Below, in pieces: positions 17,520-25,584 of a stretch of 64,000 bases of DNA; position 1 is the first letter of the stretch, and every line of letters starts with the position of its first letter. The stretch covers positions 68,419 to 132,418 of the forward strand of contig CAYMHR010000001.1 of NCBI GenBank assembly GCA_964390295.1. Direction: 5' to 3'. The notes beneath the pieces were generated by a model that was not told the DNA's origin, did not search any database, and saw nothing but the letters and a program-made list of their open reading frames with translations. This DNA is from RGIG3009 sp964390295. GTDB taxonomy: Bacteria > Bacillota > Clostridia > Oscillospirales > Acutalibacteraceae. The translations under genes were made by a program, and so were the position numbers.

Positions 17520-17858
17520 TTACAGTACTTCGCCGCATTTTTCGTTTTTGCAAACGCGAACCGAGCGGACCTTGCCGTTCTCGTCAGCGATGCGCTTGTA
17601 GCCGATGCGGGTCGGCTTTTTGCAAGAGGGGCAAACCACCTGCACCTTGGAAGCATAGAACGCGCCTTCCGCCTCCACGATGCCGCCCTGATCGCCCATC
17701 TTGCGTGGCTTCACATGCTTTTTCACCATGTTCAGACCCTCGACGATGACCTTGCCCTCTTTGGGGCTGACCGCCAAGACCTTGCCCTGCTTGCCACGGT
17801 CGTCGCCGCTGAGAACCAGGACGGTATCGCCTGTTTTCACATGAAGTTTTTTACTCAT
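17520..17858 (-). CDS. rplX: 50S ribosomal protein L24
   Basis: 112 residues. The N-terminal KOW motif (HVKTGDTVLVLSGDDRGKQG) is the assembly-initiation element. The C-terminal half carries CxxC pairs (CPSCKKPTRIG and VCKNEKCG), typical of the extended clostridial form and possibly zinc-binding. Confidence 0.98.
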   Translation of the reverse strand: MSKKLHVKTGDTVLVLSGDDRGKQGKVLAVSPKEGKVIVEGLNMVKKHVKPRKMGDQGGIVEAEGAFYASKVQVVCPSCKKPTRIGYKRIADENGKVRSVRVCKNEKCGEVL

Positions 17859-17873
17859 TTACGGCACCTCCCA

Positions 17874-18242
17874 TTAAAGCACTTCGGGAGCGAGGCTCAG
17901 GATCTTCAGGTAATCCTTTTCTCTCAACTCACGCGCCACAGGCCCGAAAATACGGGTACCTTTGGGGTTTTTGTCATCACGGATGATGACGGCTGCGTTT
18001 TCGTCAAAACGGATATACGTACCGTCCTCACGACGCAAGCCTTTCACGGAACGAACGATGACGGCTTTCACCACATCGCCCTTTTTCACAACGCCGCCGG
18101 GTGCTGCTTTTTTAACAGAAGCAACCACAACGTCGCCGATATTCGCATACCTCCGGCCGGAACCACCGAGCACGCGGATGCACATAAGCTCCTTCGCACC
18201 GGTGTTGTCGGCAACCTTGAGGTAGGTCTGCTGTTGTACCAC
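17874..18242 (-). CDS. rplN: 50S ribosomal protein L14
   Basis: 122 residues. The signature LKVADNTGAKELMCIRVLGG lies near the N-terminus and GTRIFGPVARELRE near the C-terminus. The start is GTG at 18242, 8 bases from AAAGGAGGA. Confidence 0.98.
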   Translation of the reverse strand: MVQQQTYLKVADNTGAKELMCIRVLGGSGRRYANIGDVVVASVKKAAPGGVVKKGDVVKAVIVRSVKGLRREDGTYIRFDENAAVIIRDDKNPKGTRIFGPVARELREKDYLKILSLAPEVL

Positions 18243-18271
18243 AGGGGTGTCCTCCTTTCAAAATTACCGAC

Positions 18272-18529
18272 TTATTTCGCCTTTTCGATGATCTGTACCA
18301 AACGCCAGTGCTTGTCTTTGGACAGCGGGCGGGTCTCCATGACCTCCACGCGGTCGCCGATGCGGCACTCGTTGTTCTCATCGTGGGCCTTCAGCTTCAT
18401 GGTACGCTTACCAATCTTTTTGTACAGCGGATGGCGCACGTTGTCTTCGATAGCGACGACGATGGTTTTTTCCATCTTATCGCTGACAACGATACCGGTC
18501 CGAGTTTTTCTAAGATTCCGTTCGCTCAC
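18272..18529 (-). CDS. rpsQ: 30S ribosomal protein S17
   Basis: 85 residues, an OB fold with RKTRTGIVVSDKMEKTIVV and the C-terminal motif RPLSKDKHWRLVQIIEKAK. The start is GTG at 18529. Confidence 0.97.
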   Translation of the reverse strand: MSERNLRKTRTGIVVSDKMEKTIVVAIEDNVRHPLYKKIGKRTMKLKAHDENNECRIGDRVEVMETRPLSKDKHWRLVQIIEKAK

Positions 18530-18546
18530 AACGTTTCCTCCTTCCG

Positions 18547-18762
18547 TTACGCTTCTGCGCCGTTCTTCAGTTCGTTCTCGCGGATAATCGTCTTGATCAC
18601 GGCGATTTCCTTCTTAACGGCCTTCAGACGCATCGGATTTTCCAACTGATTGATCGCGTGCTGGAATCTGAGGTTGAACAGCTCTTCCTTGAGGTCCTGG
18701 AGCTTCTTCTCCAGTTCAGCTTCGCTCAATTCACGGATTTTCTGGATCTCACTGGACTTCAT
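18547..18762 (-). CDS. rpmC: 50S ribosomal protein L29
   Basis: 71 residues, mostly helical: IRELSEAELEKKLQDLKEEL followed by FNLRFQHAINQLENPMRLK. It lies at the tunnel exit and helps dock SRP and trigger factor. Its ATG overlaps the TGA of rplP. Confidence 0.97.
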   Translation of the reverse strand: MKSSEIQKIRELSEAELEKKLQDLKEELFNLRFQHAINQLENPMRLKAVKKEIAVIKTIIRENELKNGAEA

Positions 18763-19187
18763 TTCTGCTCACCGTCCGTTTCTTCCTTGCAAACGAATTT
18801 GCACTTGATGGGCAGCTTGTTGGCTGCCAGTCTCATGGCTTCACGGGCAGTCTCCTCCGGAACACCGGCGATCTCGAACATCACGCGGCCGGGCTTTACC
18901 ACAGCCACCCAGTATTCGGGAGAACCTTTACCGGAGCCCATGCGGGTCTCGGCAGGCTTTTCGGTAACCGGCTTGTCGGGGAAGATTTTAATCCACACCT
19001 GACCGCCACGCTTGATGTAACGGGTCATAGCAATACGGGCTGCTTCGATCTGGTTGGACTTGATCCACGCGGGTTCCAGCGCGACCAGACCGTAATCACC
19101 GTAGTTGACCTTGTTGCCGCGAAGGGCCTTACCGGTAAGGCGGCCCCGCTGTACGCGGCGATACTTAACTCTCTTCGGCAGCAGCAT
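18759..19187 (-). CDS. rplP: 50S ribosomal protein L16
   Basis: 142 residues from the ATG at 19187, which overlaps the rpsC stop by one base (TAATG); the longer open frame upstream is rejected. It has the signature GSGKGSPEYWVAVVKPGRVM and an N-terminus MLLPKRVKYRRVQRG. It organises the A-site region of 23S rRNA. Confidence 0.97.
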   Translation of the reverse strand: MLLPKRVKYRRVQRGRLTGKALRGNKVNYGDYGLVALEPAWIKSNQIEAARIAMTRYIKRGGQVWIKIFPDKPVTEKPAETRMGSGKGSPEYWVAVVKPGRVMFEIAGVPEETAREAMRLAANKLPIKCKFVCKEETDGEQK

Positions 19188-19855
19188 TACTTGCGGCCTC
19201 CTTCCCGACGGGGCTTCTGCACCGCACCGGCGAGAACCTCGCCGCGGTAGATCCACACTTTAACGCCGATTCGGCCGTAGGTGGTGTTTGCCTCCGCAAA
19301 ACCGTAATCAATGTCCGCACGCAGGGTCTGCAGCGGAATCGTACCCTCGTGGTATTGCTCCACACGAGCGATTTCCGCGCCGCCCAAACGACCGGAAACC
19401 TGCGTCTTAATGCCGCGGGCACCCAACTTCATGGCGCGGCCGATGCACTGCTTCATGGCGCGGCGGAAGGAGACACGCTTCTCCAACTGCTGTGCAATGT
19501 TTTCAGCTACCAGCTGTGCGTTAACGTCGGGGCTTTTGATCTCGACAACGTTGACCAGCGTGGTCTTGCCGAGCATCTTTTCACAGGTCAGACGGAGCTT
19601 TTCGATCTCCGCGCCGCCCTTGCCGATCACCAGACCGGGCTTTGCACAATGAATGTTCACACGGACACGCGTAGCGTCGCGTTCGATCTCGATCTTGGCG
19701 ATACCGGCAGCAAACAGCGTTTTCTTCAGATACTCACGCAGCTTGTAATCCGATACGATGGTGTCACCGATTTGGCCCTTTTTCACGAACCAGCGGGAAT
19801 CCCAATCCTTAATCACGCCGACACGCAGGCCGTGGGGATTGACTTTCTGTCCCAT
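19187..19855 (-). CDS. rpsC: 30S ribosomal protein S3
   Basis: 222 residues from the ATG at 19855 (MGQKVNPHGLRVGVI), preceded by AAGGAGGA. The KH domain has the GxxG loop VIGKGGAEIEKL. The C-terminal domain is complete. The open frame extends upstream into rplV, but no start there is plausible. Confidence 0.98.
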   Translation of the reverse strand: MGQKVNPHGLRVGVIKDWDSRWFVKKGQIGDTIVSDYKLREYLKKTLFAAGIAKIEIERDATRVRVNIHCAKPGLVIGKGGAEIEKLRLTCEKMLGKTTLVNVVEIKSPDVNAQLVAENIAQQLEKRVSFRRAMKQCIGRAMKLGARGIKTQVSGRLGGAEIARVEQYHEGTIPLQTLRADIDYGFAEANTTYGRIGVKVWIYRGEVLAGAVQKPRREGGRK

Positions 19856-19871
19856 AATTCTCCTCCTTCGC

Positions 19872-20207
19872 TTATTCCTTTTCCTTGAGCACCAAGGTGA
19901 TGTGTGAAGTTCTCTTTTCGATGCGGAACGCACGACCCTGAGCTCTCGGACGAATACGCTTAAGGATCGGGCCGGGGCAGACGTAGCACTCGGAAACAAC
20001 CAGATCGTTACGATCCATGTTGAAGTTGTTTTCGGCGTTGGCTACCGCGGATTTGAGCAGCTTCTCAACAGGCTCACCCGCCGCCTTGGGGATGTTGTGT
20101 GCAATCGCGAGCGCGACATCAACCGGTTTATTGCGGATGAGGTCGAGAACGATCTTAACTTTGCGAGGGGACATACGGACGTAGGTTACTTGCGCCCTTG
20201 CTTCCAT
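19872..20207 (-). CDS. rplV: 50S ribosomal protein L22
   Basis: 111 residues: YVRMSPRKVKIVLDLIRNKP and the long beta hairpin ending PRAQGRAFRIEKRTSHI that lines the nascent-peptide tunnel, where macrolide resistance changes can occur. Confidence 0.98.
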   Translation of the reverse strand: MEARAQVTYVRMSPRKVKIVLDLIRNKPVDVALAIAHNIPKAAGEPVEKLLKSAVANAENNFNMDRNDLVVSECYVCPGPILKRIRPRAQGRAFRIEKRTSHITLVLKEKE

Positions 20208-20230
20208 TGCGTTTCTCTCCTTTCAGCCGC

Positions 20231-20503
20231 TTACTTCGTGGTTTTGGAACCGACGTGACCGCGGAAGGTACGGGTGGGGGCGAACTCGCCCAGCTTGTGA
20301 CCGACCATATCCTCGGTGATGTACACCGGCACGTGCTTACGTCCGTCGTGCACCGCGATGGTGTGACCGACGAAATCCGGGAAAATCGTGGAAGCGCGGC
20401 TCCACGTTTTGAGAATGCGCTTTTCCCCGGCCTTGTTCATTTCCTGAATCCTTTTCAACAGAACGGGCTGTACGAAAGGACCCTTCTTTACGCTTCTACC
20501 CAT
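20231..20503 (-). CDS. rpsS: 30S ribosomal protein S19
   Basis: 90 residues, MGRSVKKGPFVQPVLLKRIQ, with the signature YITEDMVGHKLGEFAPTRTF. It is a head protein that pairs with S13. Confidence 0.98.
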   Translation of the reverse strand: MGRSVKKGPFVQPVLLKRIQEMNKAGEKRILKTWSRASTIFPDFVGHTIAVHDGRKHVPVYITEDMVGHKLGEFAPTRTFRGHVGSKTTK

Positions 20504-20523
20504 AAAAATGAATCTCCTTTCGC

Positions 20524-21354
20524 TTACTTGCCGTTACGGCGCTTCACGATGAACTTATCGGAAGCCTTGTGGTTCTTGCGGGTCTTATAACCCAGCGCCG
20601 GCTTACCCCACGGGGTAACGGGGCCGGAACGACCGATGGGCGATTTGCCTTCACCACCGCCGTGCGGGTGATCGCAGGGGTTCATGACGGAACCGCGAAC
20701 GGTCGGACGCCAACCCATGTGACGCTTGCGGCCGGCCTTACCGATCTTGACGTTCTCGTGATCGAGATTACCGACCTGACCGACGGTTGCCATGCAGTTC
20801 AGCGGAATGTTGCGCATTTCGCCAGAGGGCAGGCGGATCATGGCGAGGTTATTTTCCTTGCCGACCAGCTGCGCCATCACGCCGGCGGCGCGGGCAAGCT
20901 GTGCGCCCTTACCCGGATACAGCTCGACGTTGTGGATGAACGTACCGGTAGGGATGTTCATCAGAGGCAACGCGTTGCCGGGCTTGATGTCCGCTTCGGC
21001 ACCGGAGGCGATCACATCGCCAACGGACAGGCCCTGCGGAGCAACGATATAGCGCTTTTCGCCATCTTCGTACTGTACCAAAGCGATGTTAGCGCTGCGG
21101 TTCGGGTCATACTCCAGAGTCAGGACGGTGGCGTTACCCAGCTTGTTGCGCTTAAAATCGATGATGCGGTACTTACGACGGTTTCCGCCGCCGCGATGGC
21201 GGACGGTAATGCGACCGTAGCTGTTACGGCCGGATTTTTTCTCCAAAGGAGCCAACAGGCTCTTTTCCGGCTCCACCTTGGACAGACCGCTGTAGTCCAG
21301 TACGGACATACCGCGGCGTCCCGGCGTTGTCGGTTTGTACAATTTCGTAGCCAT
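20524..21354 (-). CDS. rplB: 50S ribosomal protein L2
   Basis: 276 residues from the ATG at 21354 (MATKLYKPTTPGRRGMSVLD). It has the peptidyl-transferase-associated signature MNPCDHPHGGGEGKSPIGR, including the conserved His. About 100 bases separate it from rplW, the widest gap inside the operon; no structure is recognised in that gap. Confidence 0.98.
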   Translation of the reverse strand: MATKLYKPTTPGRRGMSVLDYSGLSKVEPEKSLLAPLEKKSGRNSYGRITVRHRGGGNRRKYRIIDFKRNKLGNATVLTLEYDPNRSANIALVQYEDGEKRYIVAPQGLSVGDVIASGAEADIKPGNALPLMNIPTGTFIHNVELYPGKGAQLARAAGVMAQLVGKENNLAMIRLPSGEMRNIPLNCMATVGQVGNLDHENVKIGKAGRKRHMGWRPTVRGSVMNPCDHPHGGGEGKSPIGRSGPVTPWGKPALGYKTRKNHKASDKFIVKRRNGK

Positions 21355-21455
21355 TCGATTCACTCTCCTATTTTTTGGCTTAGCGGGACACGGCCGCTTC
21401 CTCGGTACGAGGGGTGTCCCATACGTTGCCAGACCGTTGTGTCTTCGGCCGTTGA

Positions 21456-21746
21456 TTAGAACATACCGTCGAAGAACTCGATGGTCTTGGAGTCGGCCTT
21501 CAACGTCACGATGGCTTTCTTCCAATCGGAAGTGTAGCCGACGTTGCGACCCATGCGGCGCTGATGACCTTTCATGCTAACAGTGTTGACCTTATCGACC
21601 TTAACGCCGAAGATTTCTTCCACCGCTTTTGCAATCTCGATCTTGTTGGCACGGCCGTCCACGCGGAAGGTGTACTTCTTATCGGCCAGCATGGAAACTG
21701 CCTTTTCCGTAATGACGGGCGCCAAAATGATGTCACGAGCGTTCAT
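21456..21746 (-). CDS. rplW: 50S ribosomal protein L23
   Basis: 96 residues: DIILAPVITEKAVSMLADKK and VDKVNTVSMKGHQRRMGRNV. It forms the chaperone docking site at the tunnel exit. The ATG overlaps the rplD stop by one base. Confidence 0.98.
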   Translation of the reverse strand: MNARDIILAPVITEKAVSMLADKKYTFRVDGRANKIEIAKAVEEIFGVKVDKVNTVSMKGHQRRMGRNVGYTSDWKKAIVTLKADSKTIEFFDGMF

Positions 21747-22369
21747 TATGCGTACACCTCCTCAATCTTGGCAACCGCGTCCTTCAGTACGATAAACGTA
21801 TCGCAGTTGAGAACGTCGTACACGTTCAGGGTGTTGACCAGCGTGGTCTTAACACCGGGAACGTTGCGAGCGGACAAAACGACTTTTTCGTCCTTTTCAG
21901 GAAGAACGATCAGCACCTTTTTGTTGGCGTCGAGTGCGTTCAGCATCTCAACCACCGACTTGGTGCGGATGGTTTCGAGCGTCAGCGCATCCAGCACCAC
22001 CATCTCACCGTTAGCCACCTTGGAGGAGAAGGCCGACTTCATAGCAAGACGGCGAACCTTCTTCGGCAGCACGTAGGTGTAGCTGCGAGGCTTCGGGCCA
22101 AGGGCGATACCGCCGTGAGTCCACTGCGGCGAACGGGTCGAGCCCTGACGAGCGTGACCGGTGCCCTTTTGTCTCCAGGGCTTGCGGCCGCCGCCGCTCA
22201 CCTCGGAACGGGTAAGGGTGGATTGCGTGCCCTGGCGCTGATTGGCCAGGTAGTTGACAACGGCGCTGTGCAGCACGGTGGCATTGGGCTCGATACCGAA
22301 AACGGCATCCGATAGCTCCATGGTACCGGTCTGCTTGCCGGTCATATCAAACGTAGTAACTGTAGCCAT
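21746..22369 (-). CDS. rplD: 50S ribosomal protein L4
   Basis: 207 residues with the tunnel loop GGGRKPWRQKGTGHARQGS and the globular domain containing VLIVLPEKDEKVVLSARNVP. In E. coli L4 represses this operon through the S10 leader; the long leader at 23419-23779 makes a similar control possible here, but this is an inference. Confidence 0.98.
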   Translation of the reverse strand: MATVTTFDMTGKQTGTMELSDAVFGIEPNATVLHSAVVNYLANQRQGTQSTLTRSEVSGGGRKPWRQKGTGHARQGSTRSPQWTHGGIALGPKPRSYTYVLPKKVRRLAMKSAFSSKVANGEMVVLDALTLETIRTKSVVEMLNALDANKKVLIVLPEKDEKVVLSARNVPGVKTTLVNTLNVYDVLNCDTFIVLKDAVAKIEEVYA

Positions 22370-22388
22370 GATTCATTTCCTCCTTCCC

Positions 22389-23018
22389 TTACGCCTTCAC
22401 GGAATCGGAAATCAGAACCAAGCCGCCGCGAGGACCGGGAACCGCGCCCTTAATAGCGATCAGGTTATTTTCCGCGTCCACCTTGACGACGGTGAGATTC
22501 TGAACGGTTACGCGTTCAGCGCCCAGGTGACCGGCGCCCTTCATGCCCTTAAACACACGAGCGGGATCGATCACACCCAGCGAACCGGCGTGGCGAGCCA
22601 CAGGGCCGGTACCGTGGGATTCCTTCAGACGGCTGTGGTTCCAGCGCTTAATCACGCCGGCGTAACCTTTACCCTTGCTCACGCCGGACACGTCAACCGC
22701 GTCGCCGCAGGCGAAGGTGTCTGCCTTGACGATATCGCCCACGTTGTAGGCGTCGCAATCGCCGAAGCGGAACTCTCTGAGAGTCTTTTTCGGTGCAACG
22801 TCAGCCTTGTCGAAGTGACCCTTCATAGGCTTGTTCACGCGTTGCGCCTTGACGTCGCCGAAGCCGAGCTGCACTGCCGTGTAGCCGTCGTTTTCGGCCG
22901 TCTTTTTCTGAACAACGACACAGGGGCCGGCCTCAATGACCGTGACCGGGACGACGTTGCCCTTTTCGTCGAAGATCTGCGTCATGCCGACCTTCTTGCC
23001 GATGATGCCTTTTTGCAT
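22389..23018 (-). CDS. rplC: 50S ribosomal protein L3
   Basis: 209 residues, MQKGIIGKKVGMTQIFDEKG, with the KGKGYAGVIKRW segment and a complete C-terminus. It is an early 23S rRNA assembly protein. Confidence 0.98.
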   Translation of the reverse strand: MQKGIIGKKVGMTQIFDEKGNVVPVTVIEAGPCVVVQKKTAENDGYTAVQLGFGDVKAQRVNKPMKGHFDKADVAPKKTLREFRFGDCDAYNVGDIVKADTFACGDAVDVSGVSKGKGYAGVIKRWNHSRLKESHGTGPVARHAGSLGVIDPARVFKGMKGAGHLGAERVTVQNLTVVKVDAENNLIAIKGAVPGPRGGLVLISDSVKA

Positions 23019-23106
23019 TGTCTATACCTCCTTGGTTATTGGTTCCCACACGGGAACGTGACCTCGCTGGAACGGAACCGAAGGCAGCGCCTTCGTCAAA
23101 CCGGCA

Positions 23107-23418
23107 TTACAGTTTGATTTCGATTTCCACGCCGGCGGGGAGTTCAAGGCCCATAAGAGCCTCGACCGTTTTGTTCGAGGGCCGCAGGATGTCGATCAAA
23201 CGCTTGTGCGTACGGGATTCGAACTGTTCGCGGGAATCCTTGTACTTGTGCACGGCACGCAGGATGGTGACGACTTCCTTCTCCGTGGGGAGCGGCACCG
23301 GGCCGGAAACGCGAGCACCAGTACGGCGAGCGGTCTCCACGATCTTTTCGGCGGATTGATCCACCAGCTGATGATCGTAGCCCTTAATACGAATACGGAT
23401 CTTTTCTTTGACTGCCAC
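23107..23418 (-). CDS. rpsJ: 30S ribosomal protein S10
   Basis: 103 residues from the GTG at 23418 (MAVKEKIRIRIKGYDHQLVD), which has AAGGAGG 12 bases upstream. Longer open frames run into the leader without a site. It is the first gene of the operon. The usual partners upstream in many bacteria (rpsL, rpsG, fusA, tuf) are not present; an aromatic operon is there instead. Confidence 0.97.
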   Translation of the reverse strand: MAVKEKIRIRIKGYDHQLVDQSAEKIVETARRTGARVSGPVPLPTEKEVVTILRAVHKYKDSREQFESRTHKRLIDILRPSNKTVEALMGLELPAGVEIEIKL

Positions 23419-23779
23419 TGAAAAACGCCTCCTTAATTTGTTGAGTTGGCGGGCGACGCCAAAACCGCACACTCTGCCGGGTGTTCCCACACCGGCGTTT
23501 ATAAAACCGGATGCTCGTTGGGTTCAAGCTCCGGGTGCGATGATAGCGCCTTGAAAAAGGCCGTGACAGACCTGCGCCGCAAGTACGCAAAGACAGTGTG
23601 CAACCCACTGCCGAGAGTGGTCTGACCAGTAGCTATTCCTGTCGCCCGGTTTGAAATCGGACATGCTCGGCGGAAAAACCGACCCGTTGCAAGGGCCGCA
23701 ACCTCCCGCGTCATCGCTTGTTGTGCAGTCTGCATGATGGCGAAAAGGGCGCACTATGCCCTACTTTCCATAATCATGC
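23419..23779 (-). promoter_or_regulatory. Long (about 360 nt) untranslated leader of the S10 operon
   Basis: The region between the predicted start of transcription and rpsJ has no gene with a ribosome binding site. It contains several short complementary stretches (for example GAACACCCGG near the 3' side), so a structured regulatory leader is plausible. No riboswitch or known ribosomal-protein leader motif was recognised by eye. The E. coli S10 leader is an L4 target; any similar role here is inference. Confidence 0.4.
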
Positions 23780-23785
23780 CTTGAT

Positions 23786-23814
23786 ATTGTACTGCAAACG
23801 AAAAGAAAAATCAA
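23786..23814 (-). promoter_or_regulatory. Promoter of the S10-spc-alpha operon
   Basis: Minus-strand -35 TTGATT (23809-23814), exactly 17 bases of spacer, -10 TACAAT (23786-23791). Flanking sequence upstream is strongly AT-rich (UP-element-like), as expected for a ribosomal protein promoter. Confidence 0.8.
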
Positions 23815-23886
23815 GTGTTTTTCGAAAAATAATTGAAAAATTTTCTTTATTACCTTATTTGTATATAGTCGCCACGGGAACACCAC

Positions 23887-23916
23887 AAAAAAGAGGGGGC
23901 TTACCCCCTCTTTTTG
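23887..23916. terminator. Terminator at the end of the aromatic operon
   Basis: The arms AAAAAGAGGGGG and CCCCCTCTTTTT enclose a four-base loop. It works from both strands by sequence; in context it ends the minus-strand aro operon two bases after the aroQ stop. Confidence 0.9.
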
Positions 23917-23917
23917 C

Positions 23918-24361
23918 TTACGTAGCGGAGCTTGCCCGCTCCAACAGAATATCCATCGCCTCACAGTAGCCGTCAAAACCCTTGCCGCACACCGTTGCCA
24001 CGCAAGCCGGGCTGACATACGAATGGCGGCGAAACTCCTCCCGGCTGTGAATATCGGAGATGTGCACTTCCACCGCCGGAATCGCCACGGCCTTCAGCGC
24101 GTCCAGAATCGCCACGCTAGTGTGCGTATACGCCGCCGGGTTGATGACGATACCGTCCACACCGTCAAAATACGCCTGCTGGATAGCATCCACCAGCGCA
24201 CCTTCGTGGTTGGACTGTACAAAGGACACCGCCACCCCACGCGCTTCCGCGTAGGCCGTAATTTTCCGTACCAGCGCGTCATAGGTCTGCGCGCCGTAAA
24301 TTGCCGGCTCACGCACACCCAACAAATTCAGATTAGGCCCGTTAATAATCAACAGTTTCAC
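23918..24361 (-). CDS. aroQ: 3-dehydroquinate dehydratase, type II
   Basis: 147 residues, the usual type II length. It converts 3-dehydroquinate to 3-dehydroshikimate. The motifs GPNLNLLGVREPAIYG (flexible lid with catalytic Arg and Tyr), QSNHEG, INPAAYTHTS and EVHISD are all present. The GTG start overlaps the aroE-aroK stop by four bases. It is the last gene of the aro operon, directly before the terminator. Confidence 0.96.
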   Translation of the reverse strand: MKLLIINGPNLNLLGVREPAIYGAQTYDALVRKITAYAEARGVAVSFVQSNHEGALVDAIQQAYFDGVDGIVINPAAYTHTSVAILDALKAVAIPAVEVHISDIHSREEFRRHSYVSPACVATVCGKGFDGYCEAMDILLERASSAT

Positions 24362-25584
24362 GCCAACACCTCCAAAATTCGGTCACAAGTCGCACGCGGA
24401 TCATCGTCCACTGTCACAGCGTGTGTTGCTACCTGCTGATATAGCGGCAATCGCTCCTCGTACATCGTGCGTAGCGTCGCCACACCGCCTTGCGACAACG
24501 GACGGCCACCGGTCGCCAGTTGTTCCACCGGTCGCTTCAAAAATATCACGACGCCGTTTTGCCGCAATGCCAATCGGTTGTTTTCACGCAGAATGGCGCC
24601 ACCACCGGTGGCGATTACCCGGCCGAGTTGTTGCCCGGCACGGTGCACCACCTGCTCCTCACAGTCACGAAACACCGCCTCGCCTTTATCGGCGATCAGC
24701 TCCTGGATCGTGCAACCGGCCTCCTGCTCCACCAGCGCGTCGGTGTCAATCAGCGGCTTGCCCAACCGCTCGGACAGCAACCGTCCCACGGTGCTTTTTC
24801 CACAGCCGGGCATTCCCACCAACACCACATTTTCAAACCGTCGCTCCATATCGCGCACGGTGTCGTCGATGAGCGCATCGGGCAGAGCGCGATCGAAAAA
24901 CAGCTCGGCCGCGCGTTTTCCCTGTGCCACCAGCATGACCAGCCCGTTTACCGCAAGGATCCCGCGCCGCTCTGCCTCCAACAACAACCGCGTTTTCAGC
25001 GGATTGTAAATGATGTCCACCACCGCCCGGCACGCCGGAAACTGCGACAGCTCCAACGGTGCCGCACCATTGCCCGGAAACATTCCAACCGGCGTGGTGT
25101 TGACGATCACTTCGGCATCGGCATGACGCTCCAAATTGCCGTAGTGGTCGTCTCCATGACGCGAGATGACCACTACCTCACGTGCCTGCAAATCGTGCAA
25201 TACGCAGCACGCCGTCACCGACGAGCCGCCGCTCCCCAGCACCAGCACCTTGTTGCCCGCCACAGGGACGTGGTGCTTCTCCAACAGGGTGCGAAAGCCA
25301 AAATAATCGGTGTTGTAGCCGCGCACAGCATCACCGTCAAACCGAATGGTATTGACACTGCCGATGCGCCGTGCCGTTTCGTCCAACTCGTCGCAAAACG
25401 CCATCACGTCTTTTTTGTACGGAATGGTCACGTTGACGGCGCGAAAACCGGGCGCGGCAAAAAAGTCAGCCAGCTCCTCCGGCGTTTTTTCAATCAGCTC
25501 GTAGGGATAGTCCCCGAAATAGCTGTGAATCTGCGGCGACAGGCTGTGCCCCAGCCGTCCACCGAGTAAGCCGAACCGCTCCAT
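24358..25584 (-). CDS. Shikimate dehydrogenase-shikimate kinase fusion
   Basis: 408 residues with two enzymes in one chain. Residues 1-248 are shikimate dehydrogenase: the substrate loop GHSLSPQIHS, catalytic Lys in VTIPYKKDV, catalytic Asp region NTDYFGF, and the nucleotide loop GSGGSS. Residues 252-408 are shikimate kinase: the P-loop GMPGCGKST, DTDALVEQEAGCTIQEL, the shikimate-binding Arg region FRDCEE and ATGGGAI. The dehydrogenase part is about 20-30 residues shorter than stand-alone AroE. The fusion supplies steps 4 and 5 of the shikimate pathway. The gene overlaps pheA by one base and aroQ by four. Calling it aroE-aroK describes it best. Confidence 0.95.
   Translation of the reverse strand: MERFGLLGGRLGHSLSPQIHSYFGDYPYELIEKTPEELADFFAAPGFRAVNVTIPYKKDVMAFCDELDETARRIGSVNTIRFDGDAVRGYNTDYFGFRTLLEKHHVPVAGNKVLVLGSGGSSVTACCVLHDLQAREVVVISRHGDDHYGNLERHADAEVIVNTTPVGMFPGNGAAPLELSQFPACRAVVDIIYNPLKTRLLLEAERRGILAVNGLVMLVAQGKRAAELFFDRALPDALIDDTVRDMERRFENVVLVGMPGCGKSTVGRLLSERLGKPLIDTDALVEQEAGCTIQELIADKGEAVFRDCEEQVVHRAGQQLGRVIATGGGAILRENNRLALRQNGVVIFLKRPVEQLATGGRPLSQGGVATLRTMYEERLPLYQQVATHAVTVDDDPRATCDRILEVLA

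Noticed and set aside
23499..23735. 78-codon minus-strand frame in the S10 leader
   Set aside because: No ribosome binding site, no conserved motif, and the region looks like a structured leader instead.
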